This document shows positions 18,422 to 26,820 of a stretch of DNA of 64,000 nucleotides, in pieces. Numbering within the stretch: position 1 is the stretch's first letter; the number at the start of each line of letters is the position of its first letter. The notes under the pieces are model-generated. The model made no database searches. It had not been told where the DNA came from and was given only the letters and a program-made list of their open reading frames with translations. A program made the translations under genes and the position numbers. Source of the stretch: Streptomyces sp. Act143 (GTDB lineage: Bacteria > Actinomycetota > Actinomycetes > Streptomycetales > Streptomycetaceae); the NCBI RefSeq assembly GCF_003143935.1, contig NZ_QFRX01000001.1:1436071-1500070 (forward strand). Reading direction: 5' to 3'.

Positions 18422-19089
18422 CGGCTTCCCCTCGCCCAGTGCGGCGCGAGCCGCTCCGCGATCTCGAAGACCCCTTCGACGATCAGCGCGAACACGGCGA
18501 CCAGCACCGCCCCGGCCACCACCTGGGGCGTACTGGCGAGGTTGAAACCCGCCGTGATGATCCGGCCCAGCCCTCCCCCGCCCGCCAGCGCGGCGATCGT
18601 GGCCGTCGCGACGAGCTGGACGGCGGCGATCCTGACCCCGTTCAGGACCATCGGGAGCGAAAGGGGCAGCTCCACGTGAAACAGCATCTGCCGTCCCGTC
18701 ATGCCCATCCCGCGCGCCGCCTGGACGACGCTGCGGTCGACCTCCCGCATGCCGACGTACGCGTTGGTGAGCAGGGGCGGCAGGGCGAAGAGGACGAGCG
18801 CCACGACCGTCGGGCCCTCCCCCCAGTCGCCGATCGGCGTCAGAAGCAGCAGGACCAGCACCGCGAACGTGGGCACCGCCCGGCCGATGTTGGAGATGTT
18901 GACCGCCAGGGCGCCGCCCTTGCCGAGGTGCCCCAGCACCAGCGCGACCGGCAGCGCGATCAGACAGCTCACCACCAGGCAGACGACCGTGAGGACGAGG
19001 TGTTGCAGCAGCCGGTGCCAGATGCCGTCGTCGCCCGCCCAGTGCGCGGAGTCGGTGAGCCAGTCCCAGGCGTCGGTGAGGGTCGTCAT
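18418..19089 (-). CDS. osmoprotectant ABC transporter permease (second)
   Basis: Membrane subunit of 223 residues in the OpuBB/OpuCD class with about five to six helices (for example LVLTVVCLVVSCLIALPVAL and TVVALVLFALPPLLTNAYVG). The cytoplasmic coupling loop is VVQAARGMGMTGRQMLFHVELPLSLP, the EAA-type motif that docks on the ATPase. Its start overlaps the upstream permease stop (ATGA) and its stop overlaps the binding-protein start, so the three genes form one translationally coupled unit. Confidence 0.88.
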   Translation of the reverse strand: MTTLTDAWDWLTDSAHWAGDDGIWHRLLQHLVLTVVCLVVSCLIALPVALVLGHLGKGGALAVNISNIGRAVPTFAVLVLLLLTPIGDWGEGPTVVALVLFALPPLLTNAYVGMREVDRSVVQAARGMGMTGRQMLFHVELPLSLPMVLNGVRIAAVQLVATATIAALAGGGGLGRIITAGFNLASTPQVVAGAVLVAVFALIVEGVFEIAERLAPHWARGSR

Positions 19090-19766
19090 CCGCGCCTCGC
19101 CCTCGTCCAGGGGGTGAGCAGCCGCTGCACACCGAGGAGCAGGACGTCGGCGGCTACCGCGATGACGACACACAGCACGGAGGCGGTCAGGACCTGTGCC
19201 TTGAAGTAGGTGTTCATCCCGGCGTAGATGAGGTTGCCGAGTCCGCCGTGGCCGACGATCGCGCCGACCGTCACCAGGGACACCGCGGAGACCATGGCGA
19301 TGCGGAGCCCGGCCATCGCGGCGGGCAGGGCCAGGGGCAGTTCCACGGTGAGCAGGAGGCGGATCGGGCCGTATCCCATCCCGCGCGCGGCCTGCCGGGT
19401 CTCCTCGGGGACGGCCCGCAGCCCGGCGAGGATGTTGCGGACCAGCAGGGTGAGCGAGTAGAGGACGAGACCCGCGACGACCAGGCTCGCGGAGAGCCCG
19501 TAGACGGGCAGGAGCAGGGAGAACATCGCCAGGGACGGGATCGTGTAGAGGATCGTGGTGACGGCGAGGACGGGTCCGGCCGCCCAGCCCCAGCGCCGTG
19601 CCAGGACGGCGAGCGGCAGGGCGATGACGAGGCCGATGAGCACCGAGACCGCGGTCAGTTGCAGGTGCTGGACGACGGCGTCCACGAGGATCTGGCGGCG
19701 GGTGCTCAGATACTCGCCGCAGATCCACTCGTTGCGTGCGAGGCAGTCGTCCGGGGGCGCGGTCAC
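19086..19766 (-). CDS. osmoprotectant ABC transporter permease (first)
   Basis: First gene of the permease-permease-binding protein operon, 226 residues with a GTG start at 19766 (VTAPPDDCLARNEW). Six hydrophobic segments include LTAVSVLIGLVIALPLAVLA and SASLVVAGLVLYSLTLLVRN; the coupling loop is ETRQAARGMGYGPIRLLLTV. The very long reading frame upstream is an artefact of high GC. No ATPase gene is in this operon; the OpuCA-like gene at 12764 is the probable partner. Confidence 0.85.
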   Translation of the reverse strand: MTAPPDDCLARNEWICGEYLSTRRQILVDAVVQHLQLTAVSVLIGLVIALPLAVLARRWGWAAGPVLAVTTILYTIPSLAMFSLLLPVYGLSASLVVAGLVLYSLTLLVRNILAGLRAVPEETRQAARGMGYGPIRLLLTVELPLALPAAMAGLRIAMVSAVSLVTVGAIVGHGGLGNLIYAGMNTYFKAQVLTASVLCVVIAVAADVLLLGVQRLLTPWTRARRG

Positions 19767-19821
19767 GGGTCCATTGCACCGGGCGGGCCCGGGGGTCGGC
19801 TCGTTGTGGTGACCCGTACGG

Positions 19822-19842
19822 GGTGGTGCTGAGTACACCATC
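19822..19842. promoter_or_regulatory. inverted repeat between permease operon and MacB-like genes
   Basis: GGTGGTG (19822-19828) and CACCATC (19836-19842) form seven-base arms with one mismatch around a seven-base centre, in the divergent region of 168 bases. It is a plausible regulator site for the ABC/FtsX genes. No cognate regulator gene is adjacent. Confidence 0.35.
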
Positions 19843-19934
19843 CGATACGGGTTCTGCGCCCCGTGTGCGCCGGGCCCGGTCTCCGTAGGTTCTTCGGCAG
19901 GGCACAGGGGGTGCCCGGCCGAGAGGTGATGAGG

Positions 19935-20720
19935 ATGTTGCGCACAGGTTCGCGACGCAGGCACGACACGGGACCCGCCGCCGAGGCGCTGCGGCTGGTC
20001 AAGGTCACCAAGACCTACGGCAGTGACGACAGTGCGGTGACGGCCCTGGACGGCATCACGCTCAGCCTGGGCCGGGGCACGTTCACCGCGGTCATGGGGC
20101 CGTCGGGGTCCGGGAAGTCCACGCTGCTCCAGTGCGCGGCCGGGCTGGACCGCCCGGATCACGGCATCGTGGCCGTGGACGGCACCGAGTTGAACGGCGG
20201 TACGGAGGCGGAGCTGACGAAGTTCCGGCGCGGGCGGGTGGGGTTCGTGTTCCAGCAGTACAACCTGCTGGACACGTTGACCGTCGCGCAGAACACGGTG
20301 CTGCCCCTGAAACTGGCCGGGCGGCGGGTCGACCGCGCACGGGCCCGCGAGATCCTCAGCCAGGTCGGTCTGGGCGACCGGCTGGGACACCGCCCCGACC
20401 AGTTGTCCGGCGGGCAGCGGCAGCGGGTCGCGATCGCCCGGGCGCTGGTCTGCGAACCCCGGGTGATCTTCGCGGACGAGCCGACCGGCGCCCTGGACAC
20501 CCGCAGCGCGCGCACGGTGCTGCGGCTGCTCCAGGAGGCGGTACGGGTGCACGGGCGGACGGTGGTGATGGTGACGCACGACCCGGTCGCCGCCAGCTAC
20601 GCCGACTCGGTGCTCTTCCTCGCGGACGGCCGGCTGGCCGGTCAGCTCGCCGCGCCCACCGCGGACGCGGTCGCCGAGCGCCTCGCGCACCTCGGCGACG
20701 ACGTGACGGCGGGGGTGTGA
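19935..20720 (+). CDS. MacB/LolD-type ABC transporter ATP-binding protein
   Basis: ATPase of a mechanotransmission-type ABC system, 261 residues. Walker A GPSGSGKSTLLQC, Q-loop VFQQYNLLDTLT, signature LSGGQRQRVAIARAL, Walker B VIFADEPTGALDTRS and H-loop VMVTHDPVAA are all intact. The ATG at 19935 is chosen because GAGAGG lies eight bases upstream; an ATG six bases earlier is too close to it. It pairs with the FtsX-like permease three bases downstream. Such pairs in Gram-positives act in peptide-antibiotic resistance, lipoprotein or cell-envelope functions. Confidence 0.9.
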   Translation: MLRTGSRRRHDTGPAAEALRLVKVTKTYGSDDSAVTALDGITLSLGRGTFTAVMGPSGSGKSTLLQCAAGLDRPDHGIVAVDGTELNGGTEAELTKFRRGRVGFVFQQYNLLDTLTVAQNTVLPLKLAGRRVDRARAREILSQVGLGDRLGHRPDQLSGGQRQRVAIARALVCEPRVIFADEPTGALDTRSARTVLRLLQEAVRVHGRTVVMVTHDPVAASYADSVLFLADGRLAGQLAAPTADAVAERLAHLGDDVTAGV

Positions 20721-20723
20721 GCG

Positions 20724-22034
20724 ATGTTCGTGCTGGCCATGCGGTCGATCCGGCAGCGTCCCGGACGGTTCCTCGCGACGCTGCTGTCCGCCTTCCTGGG
20801 CGCGGCGATCATCATGACGTTCAACTCGATGCACGACACGGCGGCCGGGAGCGGCGTCGACTCGGTGAGCTCGGACACGCTGACGACGGCGGCGAGCGTG
20901 GTGGGCGGTTACGGCTCCCTGCTGGTGTTCTTCGCCGTCGCCTCCACGCTGACGGTGAATGTCCGTCAGCGGTCGGCCGAGCTGGAGCTGCTGCGCTGCT
21001 CGGGGGCGACCCCGGCGCAGCTCAAGCGGATGGTCGTCGGTGAGGCGCTGGCCGTCGCGCTGGTGGGGGCGGCGCTGGCGGTCGGGCCCGCGATGCTCGG
21101 TGGGCGAGCGCTGCTGGAGGTGTTCCAGGACAGCGGTCAGGTGGCGGATTCGGTCGCGTACTCCTTCGGTCCGATCGCCCTGCTGACGGGTGTCGACATC
21201 ACGCTGGTGGCCGCGGTGGGCGCCGCGTTCCTCGCCGTGCGGCGGGCGACGCGCGGGAGCCGGCGGCGGGGCGGGGCGCGGCGGGTCCTCGCGTACGCCG
21301 CGCTGGCGACCGGCGCCCTGGCGGTGTGCTGCACCTTCTTGATGAAGGCGACGGACGAGGCGTTGATGGCGCCGCCCGCGTACGGGGCGATCCTGCTGTC
21401 GGTCGGCTTCGCGCTGCTGTCGCCGCGGCTGCTGAAGGGGCTGCTGGACCGGCTGACGCTGTCCGGGGCGAGCGGCTGGCTCGCGGTGCGGAATCTGCGG
21501 CAGCGGGCCGGGGAACTCGCCGGCATCCTCATGGCGCTGATCCTGTTCACGGCGGTGGCCACCACCACGCTCACCGTGCAGTCCGTGGAGAGCGACGCCG
21601 TCGAGGCCTCGGGGCTGGTGAAGTCGGTGGACGCGAAGAACCTGGAGACGCTGAACTTCACGGTCGTCGGGATCATCGTCGTCTTCGTCTGCGTGATGCT
21701 GGTCAACTCGCTGTACGCGGCGACCACGTACCGCAGCCGGGAATTCGGCCAGCAGCGGCTGGCGGGCGCGACGCCGGGTCAGGTGCTCGGCATGGTGGGC
21801 GCCGAGGGGCTGGTCCTCACGGTCGCCGGTGTCTTCCTCGGCACGGTCGCGGCGCTGGCGGGGATCGTTCCGTTCACCGTCGTGCGCAGCGACGCGGTGC
21901 TGCCGGGGCAGCTGTTCGGCGTCTGGCTCGCGGTCGGGTCCGTCGCGGCGGCGGTGACGGTGGGGACGAGTCTGGCGACGGCCCGCAAGGTGCTGCGGAC
22001 ACCGGCGACGGAGGCGGTGGCCCTGGCCGCCTGA
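20724..22034 (+). CDS. FtsX-like ABC transporter permease
   Basis: Membrane partner of the preceding ATPase, 436 residues. It has two FtsX modules: an N-terminal helix (RFLATLLSAFLGAAIIMTFN), a module with VVGGYGSLLVFFAVASTLTV and the REL-type loop RQRSAELELLRCSGATPAQL, and a second with VVGIIVVFVCVMLVNSLYAA and RSREFGQQRLAGATPGQVLG. The large extracellular region usual in MacB is short here. The stop is followed at once by a tandem repeat array. Confidence 0.88.
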   Translation: MFVLAMRSIRQRPGRFLATLLSAFLGAAIIMTFNSMHDTAAGSGVDSVSSDTLTTAASVVGGYGSLLVFFAVASTLTVNVRQRSAELELLRCSGATPAQLKRMVVGEALAVALVGAALAVGPAMLGGRALLEVFQDSGQVADSVAYSFGPIALLTGVDITLVAAVGAAFLAVRRATRGSRRRGGARRVLAYAALATGALAVCCTFLMKATDEALMAPPAYGAILLSVGFALLSPRLLKGLLDRLTLSGASGWLAVRNLRQRAGELAGILMALILFTAVATTTLTVQSVESDAVEASGLVKSVDAKNLETLNFTVVGIIVVFVCVMLVNSLYAATTYRSREFGQQRLAGATPGQVLGMVGAEGLVLTVAGVFLGTVAALAGIVPFTVVRSDAVLPGQLFGVWLAVGSVAAAVTVGTSLATARKVLRTPATEAVALAA

Positions 22035-22168
22035 GCGGATTCGGTCCGAGCGGCGGCTGTCACGGCAGCGGATTCGGTCCGAGCGGCGGCTGTCACGGCA
22101 GCGGATTCGGTCGGAGGGGGCGGCTGCCACGGCAGCGGATTCGGTCGGAGGGGGCGGCTGCCACGGCA
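22035..22168. repeat. four tandem repeats of 33/34 bp
   Basis: Four head-to-tail units begin at 22035, 22068, 22101 and 22135. The first two (33 bp) are identical and contain GGATTCGGTCCGAGCGGCGG. The last two (34 bp) are identical and differ from the first pair by a GGAGGGGG variant. It fills most of the space between the FtsX permease stop and the MoxR ATPase start. It could be read in frame as Gly-rich peptide, but no start or neighbour supports coding. Confidence 0.9.
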
Positions 22169-22296
22169 GTCGCCTCCTCGGCATGTTCGGCGCCGCCGGC
22201 TGAGACCACTGGGTGACAGGAGCCCTGAACAAGCGCTTAGATAGGTGGACCGCCCGCGCTCCGCGGCCCGCCGTCGCCACCGCCCAGGAGGCCCCG

Positions 22297-23154
22297 TTGT
22301 TCACGTCCGTCGACGACGTCTCCGCACGCCTCGCCGAGACCGGCTACCTCGCCTCGCCCTCGGTCGCCACCACCGTCTTCCTCGCGGACCGGCTCGGCAA
22401 GCCGCTGCTGGTGGAGGGACCCGCCGGGGTCGGCAAGACCGAGCTCGCCAAGGCCGTCGCCGAGATCGCGGGCGCCGAGCTGGTGCGGTTGCAGTGCTAC
22501 GAGGGCGTCGACGAGTCCCGGGCGCTGTACGAGTGGAACCACGCCAAGCAGCTGCTGCGCATCAGCGCGGGCCGCGACGAGACCTGGGACGAGACCCGCA
22601 CGGACATCTTCAGCGAGGAGTTCCTGCTCACCCGTCCGCTGCTCACGGCGATCCGCGGCGACGAGCCGAAGGTCCTGCTGATCGACGAGACGGACAAGGC
22701 CGACGTCGAGGTGGAGGGCCTGCTCCTGGAGGTGCTGAGCGACTTCCAGGTCACCGTGCCCGAGCTGGGCACGATCGCCGCCACCCGGCGCCCCTTCGTC
22801 GTCCTCACCTCGAACGCGAGCCGTGAGCTGTCCGAGGCGCTGCGCCGCCGCTGCCTGTTCCTGCACATCGGGTTCCCCGAGGAGGAGTTGGAGCGCCGGA
22901 TCGTCCGCCTGAAGGTGCCGGGCCTCGACGCGGCGCTGGCCGAGTCGGTGGTCCGGGTGGTGGGGGCGCTGCGGGCGATGGACCTGCGCAAGGTGCCCTC
23001 CGTCGCGGAGACCATCGACTGGGCGCGCACCCTGCTCGCGCTCGGCGCCGACGCGCTGGACGAGACCGTCGTACGGGACACCCTGGGCGTCCTGCTCAAG
23101 CATCAGGACGACGTCCTGAAGGCGGCCGCGAAGCTCGATCTGGACGCGCTGTGA
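22297..23154 (+). CDS. MoxR-family AAA+ ATPase
   Basis: Chaperone-like ATPase, 285 residues, that probably activates or assembles a complex with the VWA protein encoded next. Walker A is GPAGVGKTELAKA, Walker B VLLIDETDKADVEVEG, sensor region VVLTSNASRELSEALRRRC. The TTG at 22297 is preferred: AGGAGG ends five bases before it and the protein then begins at the conserved FTSVDDVSARLAETGYL. A GTG at 22213 would add 28 residues without a ribosome site. The following VWA gene overlaps by GTGA. Confidence 0.9.
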   Translation: MFTSVDDVSARLAETGYLASPSVATTVFLADRLGKPLLVEGPAGVGKTELAKAVAEIAGAELVRLQCYEGVDESRALYEWNHAKQLLRISAGRDETWDETRTDIFSEEFLLTRPLLTAIRGDEPKVLLIDETDKADVEVEGLLLEVLSDFQVTVPELGTIAATRRPFVVLTSNASRELSEALRRRCLFLHIGFPEEELERRIVRLKVPGLDAALAESVVRVVGALRAMDLRKVPSVAETIDWARTLLALGADALDETVVRDTLGVLLKHQDDVLKAAAKLDLDAL

Positions 23155-24503
23155 CCACGCCCGTCGCCGAGCGCCTCACCTCGCTCGTCGCCGCCCTGCG
23201 CGCCCACGGCATCCGGGTCGGGACCGGCGAGACCGTGGACGCGGCCCGGGCGATGGAGGCGCTCGGCCTCGCCGACCGGGAGCTGCTGCGCGAGGGGCTG
23301 GCGGCGACGCTGCTGCACGGCACCGCCCAGCGGCCGGTGTTCGACCCGGTCTTCGACCTCTACTTCCCGCGCGGTGTCGGCGCGCCGGAGTCGGCGACGA
23401 CCGACCGGGACGAGCTGCGCAACCGGCTGGCGGCGGCGCTCGCGGCCAACGACGAGGCGCTGCTGGCGCGGCTGGCCGCGGAGGCCGTCGACGGTTTCGG
23501 CGGTTACGGGTCCTCCCCCGGCTCCGACGGCTGGTCGTCGTACCAGACCCTCGACCGGCTGCGTCCGCAGACGCTGCTCGCGCGGGTGCGCGCCGACGTG
23601 CGCGCGCGGAGCGGGAGTGCGGGATTCGCCGACCGGTTGCTCGACGACGAGATCCGGCGCCGGGTCGAGGTCTTCTGGGGGCTGGTGGCGACGGAGGCGC
23701 GGCGCCGGGTGGCCGAGCGGCGCGACCGGGACCGGATCGCCCGCCGCGCGGTGGCGCCGACGGCGGACCGGGTCGACTTCCTGTTCGCCGGGAAGGACCG
23801 GCTGGCCGAGCTGCGCCGGACGGTGCAGCCGCTCGCCCGGAAGCTGGCCACCCGGCTCGCGGCCCGTCGGCGCCGGGCCGCCCGGGGCAGCATCGATCTG
23901 CGGCGCACCTTGCGCGGGTCGCTGTCCACGGGTGGGGTGCCGATGCGGCCGGTGCTGCGCCGGCGCCGCCCGGCCCGGCCCGAACTGGTGCTGCTGTGCG
24001 ATGTGTCGGGCTCGGTGTCCGGGTTCTCCGACTTCACGATGCTGCTGGTGCAGGCGTTGCACGACCAGTTCAGCAAGGTGCGGGTGTTCGCGTTCGTCAA
24101 CCGGATCGACGAGGTGACCCGGCTGCTGGAGCACGGCGCGGCCGACGCTGCGGGGCTCGGCGCCCGCATCCAGGCCGAGGCGAGGCTCACGGGCTATCAC
24201 GGCAGCAGCGACTACGGCGTCGCGCTCGGGGAGTTCGCCGAACTCCACCATGACGCGGTCGGCTCCCGCACGACGGTGTTCGTCCTCGGTGACGCGCGCA
24301 CGAACATGAGCGACCCGAACCTCGCCGCCGTCCGGCAGATCACCGAACGGGCCCGCCGCGTCTACTGGCTGAACCCCGAGCAGCGCTCCCTGTGGGGCAC
24401 GGGCGACTCCGCGGCACCCGAGTACGCCGACCTCGTGGAGATGCACGAGTGCCGCAACGTCCGGCAGTTGGGCGCGCTGGTCGGACGACTGCTGCCGATC
24501 TAG
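23151..24503 (+). CDS. VWA domain (CoxE-like) protein
   Basis: 450-residue partner of the MoxR ATPase. The N-terminal two thirds are helical and Arg-rich. The C-terminal von Willebrand A-like domain starts at PELVLLCDVSGSVSGFSDF, giving the DxSxS metal-ion-dependent adhesion motif, then HGSSDYGVALGEF and TTVFVLGDARTNMSDP. MoxR-VWA pairs of this kind (CoxD/CoxE) insert metals or activate enzymes and are also seen in stress loci. The target here is unknown because no oxidoreductase genes adjoin. Confidence 0.88.
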   Translation: MTTPVAERLTSLVAALRAHGIRVGTGETVDAARAMEALGLADRELLREGLAATLLHGTAQRPVFDPVFDLYFPRGVGAPESATTDRDELRNRLAAALAANDEALLARLAAEAVDGFGGYGSSPGSDGWSSYQTLDRLRPQTLLARVRADVRARSGSAGFADRLLDDEIRRRVEVFWGLVATEARRRVAERRDRDRIARRAVAPTADRVDFLFAGKDRLAELRRTVQPLARKLATRLAARRRRAARGSIDLRRTLRGSLSTGGVPMRPVLRRRRPARPELVLLCDVSGSVSGFSDFTMLLVQALHDQFSKVRVFAFVNRIDEVTRLLEHGAADAAGLGARIQAEARLTGYHGSSDYGVALGEFAELHHDAVGSRTTVFVLGDARTNMSDPNLAAVRQITERARRVYWLNPEQRSLWGTGDSAAPEYADLVEMHECRNVRQLGALVGRLLPI

Positions 24504-24558
24504 GCGGCCGGCCGCGGGGAGCGGACGCTGTGACCGACGGCGCGGCCGGCCGCACGGA

Positions 24559-24601
24559 GAACCGATCGGGTCGCCTGTCGCCGACAGGGCGAACCGATCG
24601 G
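24559..24601. terminator. hairpin between 11-bp direct repeats, probable bidirectional terminator
   Basis: The sequence GAACCGATCGG occurs at 24559-24569 and 24591-24601. Between them TCGCCTGTC-GCC-GACAGGGCGA (24571-24592) can fold into a stem with one bulge. It lies between the convergent VWA and cupin genes, where a bidirectional terminator is expected. Confidence 0.5.
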
Positions 24602-24624
24602 CTTCCGCGCGGCAGCGGCGCCTG

Positions 24625-24990
24625 TCACCCTTCGGAAGGCTTGGCGTACTCGTTGGCCATCGTCCCCGCGAAGTCGTAGACCACGCACTGTTCGTCGCCG
24701 ACCACCCAGGCGTCATGGCCGGGCGCGGCCACGAAGACGTCGCCGGGGCCCACCTCGCCCTCGCCGCCGTCGTCCATGACCATGTGCATCCGGCCCTGGA
24801 CGACATAACCGTTGTGGTGCACTTGGCAGCTCTTGGTCCCGACGATGGGCCCCACGCACTCGGACCAGCGCCATCCGGGTTCGAACGTCCCCACCGCGAA
24901 GTCGAGGCCGGTGAGGTGAACGGCTTCCAGATGCCCTCGGGGGAAGTCCCGCCGCTCGTCCGGCTTGTCGAGGGTCTTCATCTCCAGCAT
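24625..24990 (-). CDS. small cupin-domain protein
   Basis: A single-domain cupin of 121 residues when started at MLEMKTLDKPDE (24990), which GGGAG seven bases upstream supports. A longer frame to 25020 is less likely. The cupin core shows KSCQVHHNGYVVQGRMHMVM and GPGDVFVAAPGHDAWVVGDE. The His pair in QVHHNGY and the later His in GHDAW are possible metal ligands. Substrate unknown. It is isolated between convergent VWA and same-strand dehydratase genes. Confidence 0.85.
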   Translation of the reverse strand: MLEMKTLDKPDERRDFPRGHLEAVHLTGLDFAVGTFEPGWRWSECVGPIVGTKSCQVHHNGYVVQGRMHMVMDDGGEGEVGPGDVFVAAPGHDAWVVGDEQCVVYDFAGTMANEYAKPSEG

Positions 24991-25069
24991 GTCGGCTCTC
25001 CCTTCAGCACAGAGCCCCATTCACCTCATCGTCCGCCTGTCCACCCGAGGCCGCCATTCGGGTGAGCCC

Positions 25070-26050
25070 TCACGCCCTGGCGGGTCCGCAGAGCTCGGCG
25101 AACCGCGCCGCGTCGACGTTCCCGCCGGAGACGATCACCCCGACGCGGCCCGGCAGGTCCGTCAGCCGGCCGGACAGCAGCGCGGCCAGCGGAGTCGCGC
25201 CGCTCGGCTCGACCACGATCTTCAGATGCTCGAAGGCGAACCGCATCGCGTCCCGGATCTCGTCGTCGCTGACCAGCACGATCTCGTCGACGAGCCGCTG
25301 GTTGACGGGGAACGTCAGCTCCCCCGGGGTGTCCAGGGCCTGCCCGTCGGCGATGGTGCGGGGCACCGGGACCGTGACGCGATGACCGGCCGCCAGGGAA
25401 CGCCTGGTGTCGTCCCCGGCCTCCGGTTCGATGCCGACGACGCGGACACCGGGGTGCAGCCCCTTGGCCGCCGTGGCGCTCCCGGCGATGAGCCCGCCCC
25501 CGCCGACGGGCACCAGCAGCGCCCCCAGCTCCCCTGTCTCCTCCAGCAGCTCCAGGGCCGCCGTGCCCTGCCCGGCCATGACGTCCGGGTGGTCGTACGG
25601 CGGGATCACCGCGAGGCCCCGCTCGGCGGCCAGGGCCGCGGCGATGGCCGCCCGGTCGCCGGTGTAGCGGTCGTACGAGACGATCTCGGCGCCGTAGCCG
25701 GCGGTGGCGGCGCGCTTGGCAGACGGGGCGTCCTCGGGCATGACGATCACCGCGGTGCTGCCGAGTTCGCGGGCGGCGAGGGCGACCGCCTGGGCATGGT
25801 TGCCGGAGGAGTAGGCGGCGATGCCCCGGGCCAGCTGCTCGGGTGTCAGGCGGGAGGCCGCGTTGTAGGCGCCGCGGAACTTGAAGGCGCCGACCCGCTG
25901 GAAGTTCTCGCACTTGAGGAAGACCTCGGCTCCCACGCGCGCGTCGAGTGTGCGCGAGTGCAGCACCGGGGTGCGGTGGGCGACGCCCTTGAGCCGGTCG
26001 GCGGCGGAGCGGATGTCGTCGAGGGTGACGGGCGGGGGCGTACTGGTCAC
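25070..26050 (-). CDS. PLP-dependent threonine/serine (hydroxyaspartate-like) dehydratase
   Basis: Fold-type II pyridoxal-phosphate enzyme of 326 residues. Lys57 in GAFKFRGAYN is the Schiff-base lysine, SSGNHAQAV binds the substrate carboxylate and PVGGGGLIAG the cofactor phosphate. There is no C-terminal ACT domain, so it is the catabolic/serine racemase-like short form, which includes threo-3-hydroxyaspartate dehydratases. The GTG start at 26050 overlaps the stop of the upstream regulator gene (GTGA), so the regulator probably responds to its substrate. Confidence 0.87.
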   Translation of the reverse strand: MTSTPPPVTLDDIRSAADRLKGVAHRTPVLHSRTLDARVGAEVFLKCENFQRVGAFKFRGAYNAASRLTPEQLARGIAAYSSGNHAQAVALAARELGSTAVIVMPEDAPSAKRAATAGYGAEIVSYDRYTGDRAAIAAALAAERGLAVIPPYDHPDVMAGQGTAALELLEETGELGALLVPVGGGGLIAGSATAAKGLHPGVRVVGIEPEAGDDTRRSLAAGHRVTVPVPRTIADGQALDTPGELTFPVNQRLVDEIVLVSDDEIRDAMRFAFEHLKIVVEPSGATPLAALLSGRLTDLPGRVGVIVSGGNVDAARFAELCGPARA

Positions 26051-26724
26051 GCGGGTCCTCCAGGGGTGGCGGGGGTCGTGGCGCGGGCCTGGGAGAGGTA
26101 GCTGTAGGCGGAGGCGCGGGAGATGCCGAGCCGGGCGGCCACCTGCTCGACAGCGCGGCGCACGGCGAAGACGCCGCGCTCGTCGAGGCTGCGGAACAGC
26201 GCGAGGCGGCCGGCACGGTCGAGCGCGCCCCACGGCTGGTCCCGGTGGGTGTCGAGGATGACGTCGACCACGGAGTCGATGTCGTCGCCGAAGGTGGTGA
26301 CCGGCAGGTCGGCCGGGGCCGCCCCGATTCCGGCCAGGGCGCCGAGCAGCGCGTGCGCGTCGCTGACGGCGGTCACGTCGAGGTTGACGCAGAGGGCGCC
26401 GAACACCGTGCCCGTGGAGTCGCGCAGCACCATCGTGGACGACTTCACGGTCCGGCCGGTCCGCGTGCGGGTGACGTAGTTCAGCTCGTCGCGCGCCTCG
26501 TCCCCGCGGGCCACGATCCGCAGGCCGATCTCGCTCATCGCCCCGCCCACCGCGCGCCCGGTCACCGATCCGGCGAGGGCGACGACGGACTTCTCGGGGG
26601 TCCGGTAGTCGTGCAGGACCACTTCGCACAGGGGCCCGAAGGTCGCCACCAGCCCGTCGACGACCGGGGTCAGCGCGGCGACGATCGCATCCCGCTCGGC
26701 TTCCCGTGCTCGCTCGGACGTCAT
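26047..26724 (-). CDS. YheO/DauR-type PAS-HTH transcriptional regulator
   Basis: Regulator of 225 residues (start MTSERAREAERDAI at 26724). The N-terminal YheO-like PAS domain (about 10-125) has LCEVVLHDY and STMVLRDSTGTVFGALCVNLD. The C-terminal helix-turn-helix is RAVEQVAARLGISRASAYSYLSQ (near 190-212). DauR of this family controls D-arginine catabolism, and other members sit beside amino-acid lyases, as here. It is translationally coupled to the dehydratase. Three GTCCAA half-sites upstream are a likely autoregulatory operator. Confidence 0.85.
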   Translation of the reverse strand: MTSERAREAERDAIVAALTPVVDGLVATFGPLCEVVLHDYRTPEKSVVALAGSVTGRAVGGAMSEIGLRIVARGDEARDELNYVTRTRTGRTVKSSTMVLRDSTGTVFGALCVNLDVTAVSDAHALLGALAGIGAAPADLPVTTFGDDIDSVVDVILDTHRDQPWGALDRAGRLALFRSLDERGVFAVRRAVEQVAARLGISRASAYSYLSQARATTPATPGGPA

Positions 26725-26770
26725 GCCGTACTCCGGACTCTCGCGACGGACCAGGACTTCTAGATTACAA

Positions 26771-26796
26771 GTCCAACCCTTGGACGTACAGTCCAA
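26771..26796. promoter_or_regulatory. three-half-site operator candidate before the YheO-type regulator
   Basis: GTCCAA (26771-26776), CCC, TTGGAC (26780-26785) make a perfect palindrome, and a third GTCCAA follows at 26791-26796, exactly 20 bases (two helical turns) from the first. It lies 47-72 bases upstream of the regulator ATG, suitable for autoregulation by a dimer or tetramer. Confidence 0.55.
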
Positions 26797-26820
26797 AGCA
26801 TGGCCGTCGGCGGAATCCCC

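Noticed and set aside
22035..22168. CRISPR array
   Set aside because: Units are directly adjacent without unique spacers and no cas genes are near; the same holds for 63928-64000.
21326..22216. Open frame reading through the 33/34-bp repeats with SGFGPSGGCHG units
   Set aside because: It lies mostly in the wrong frame of the FtsX permease gene and loses the repeat phase in the 34-bp units.
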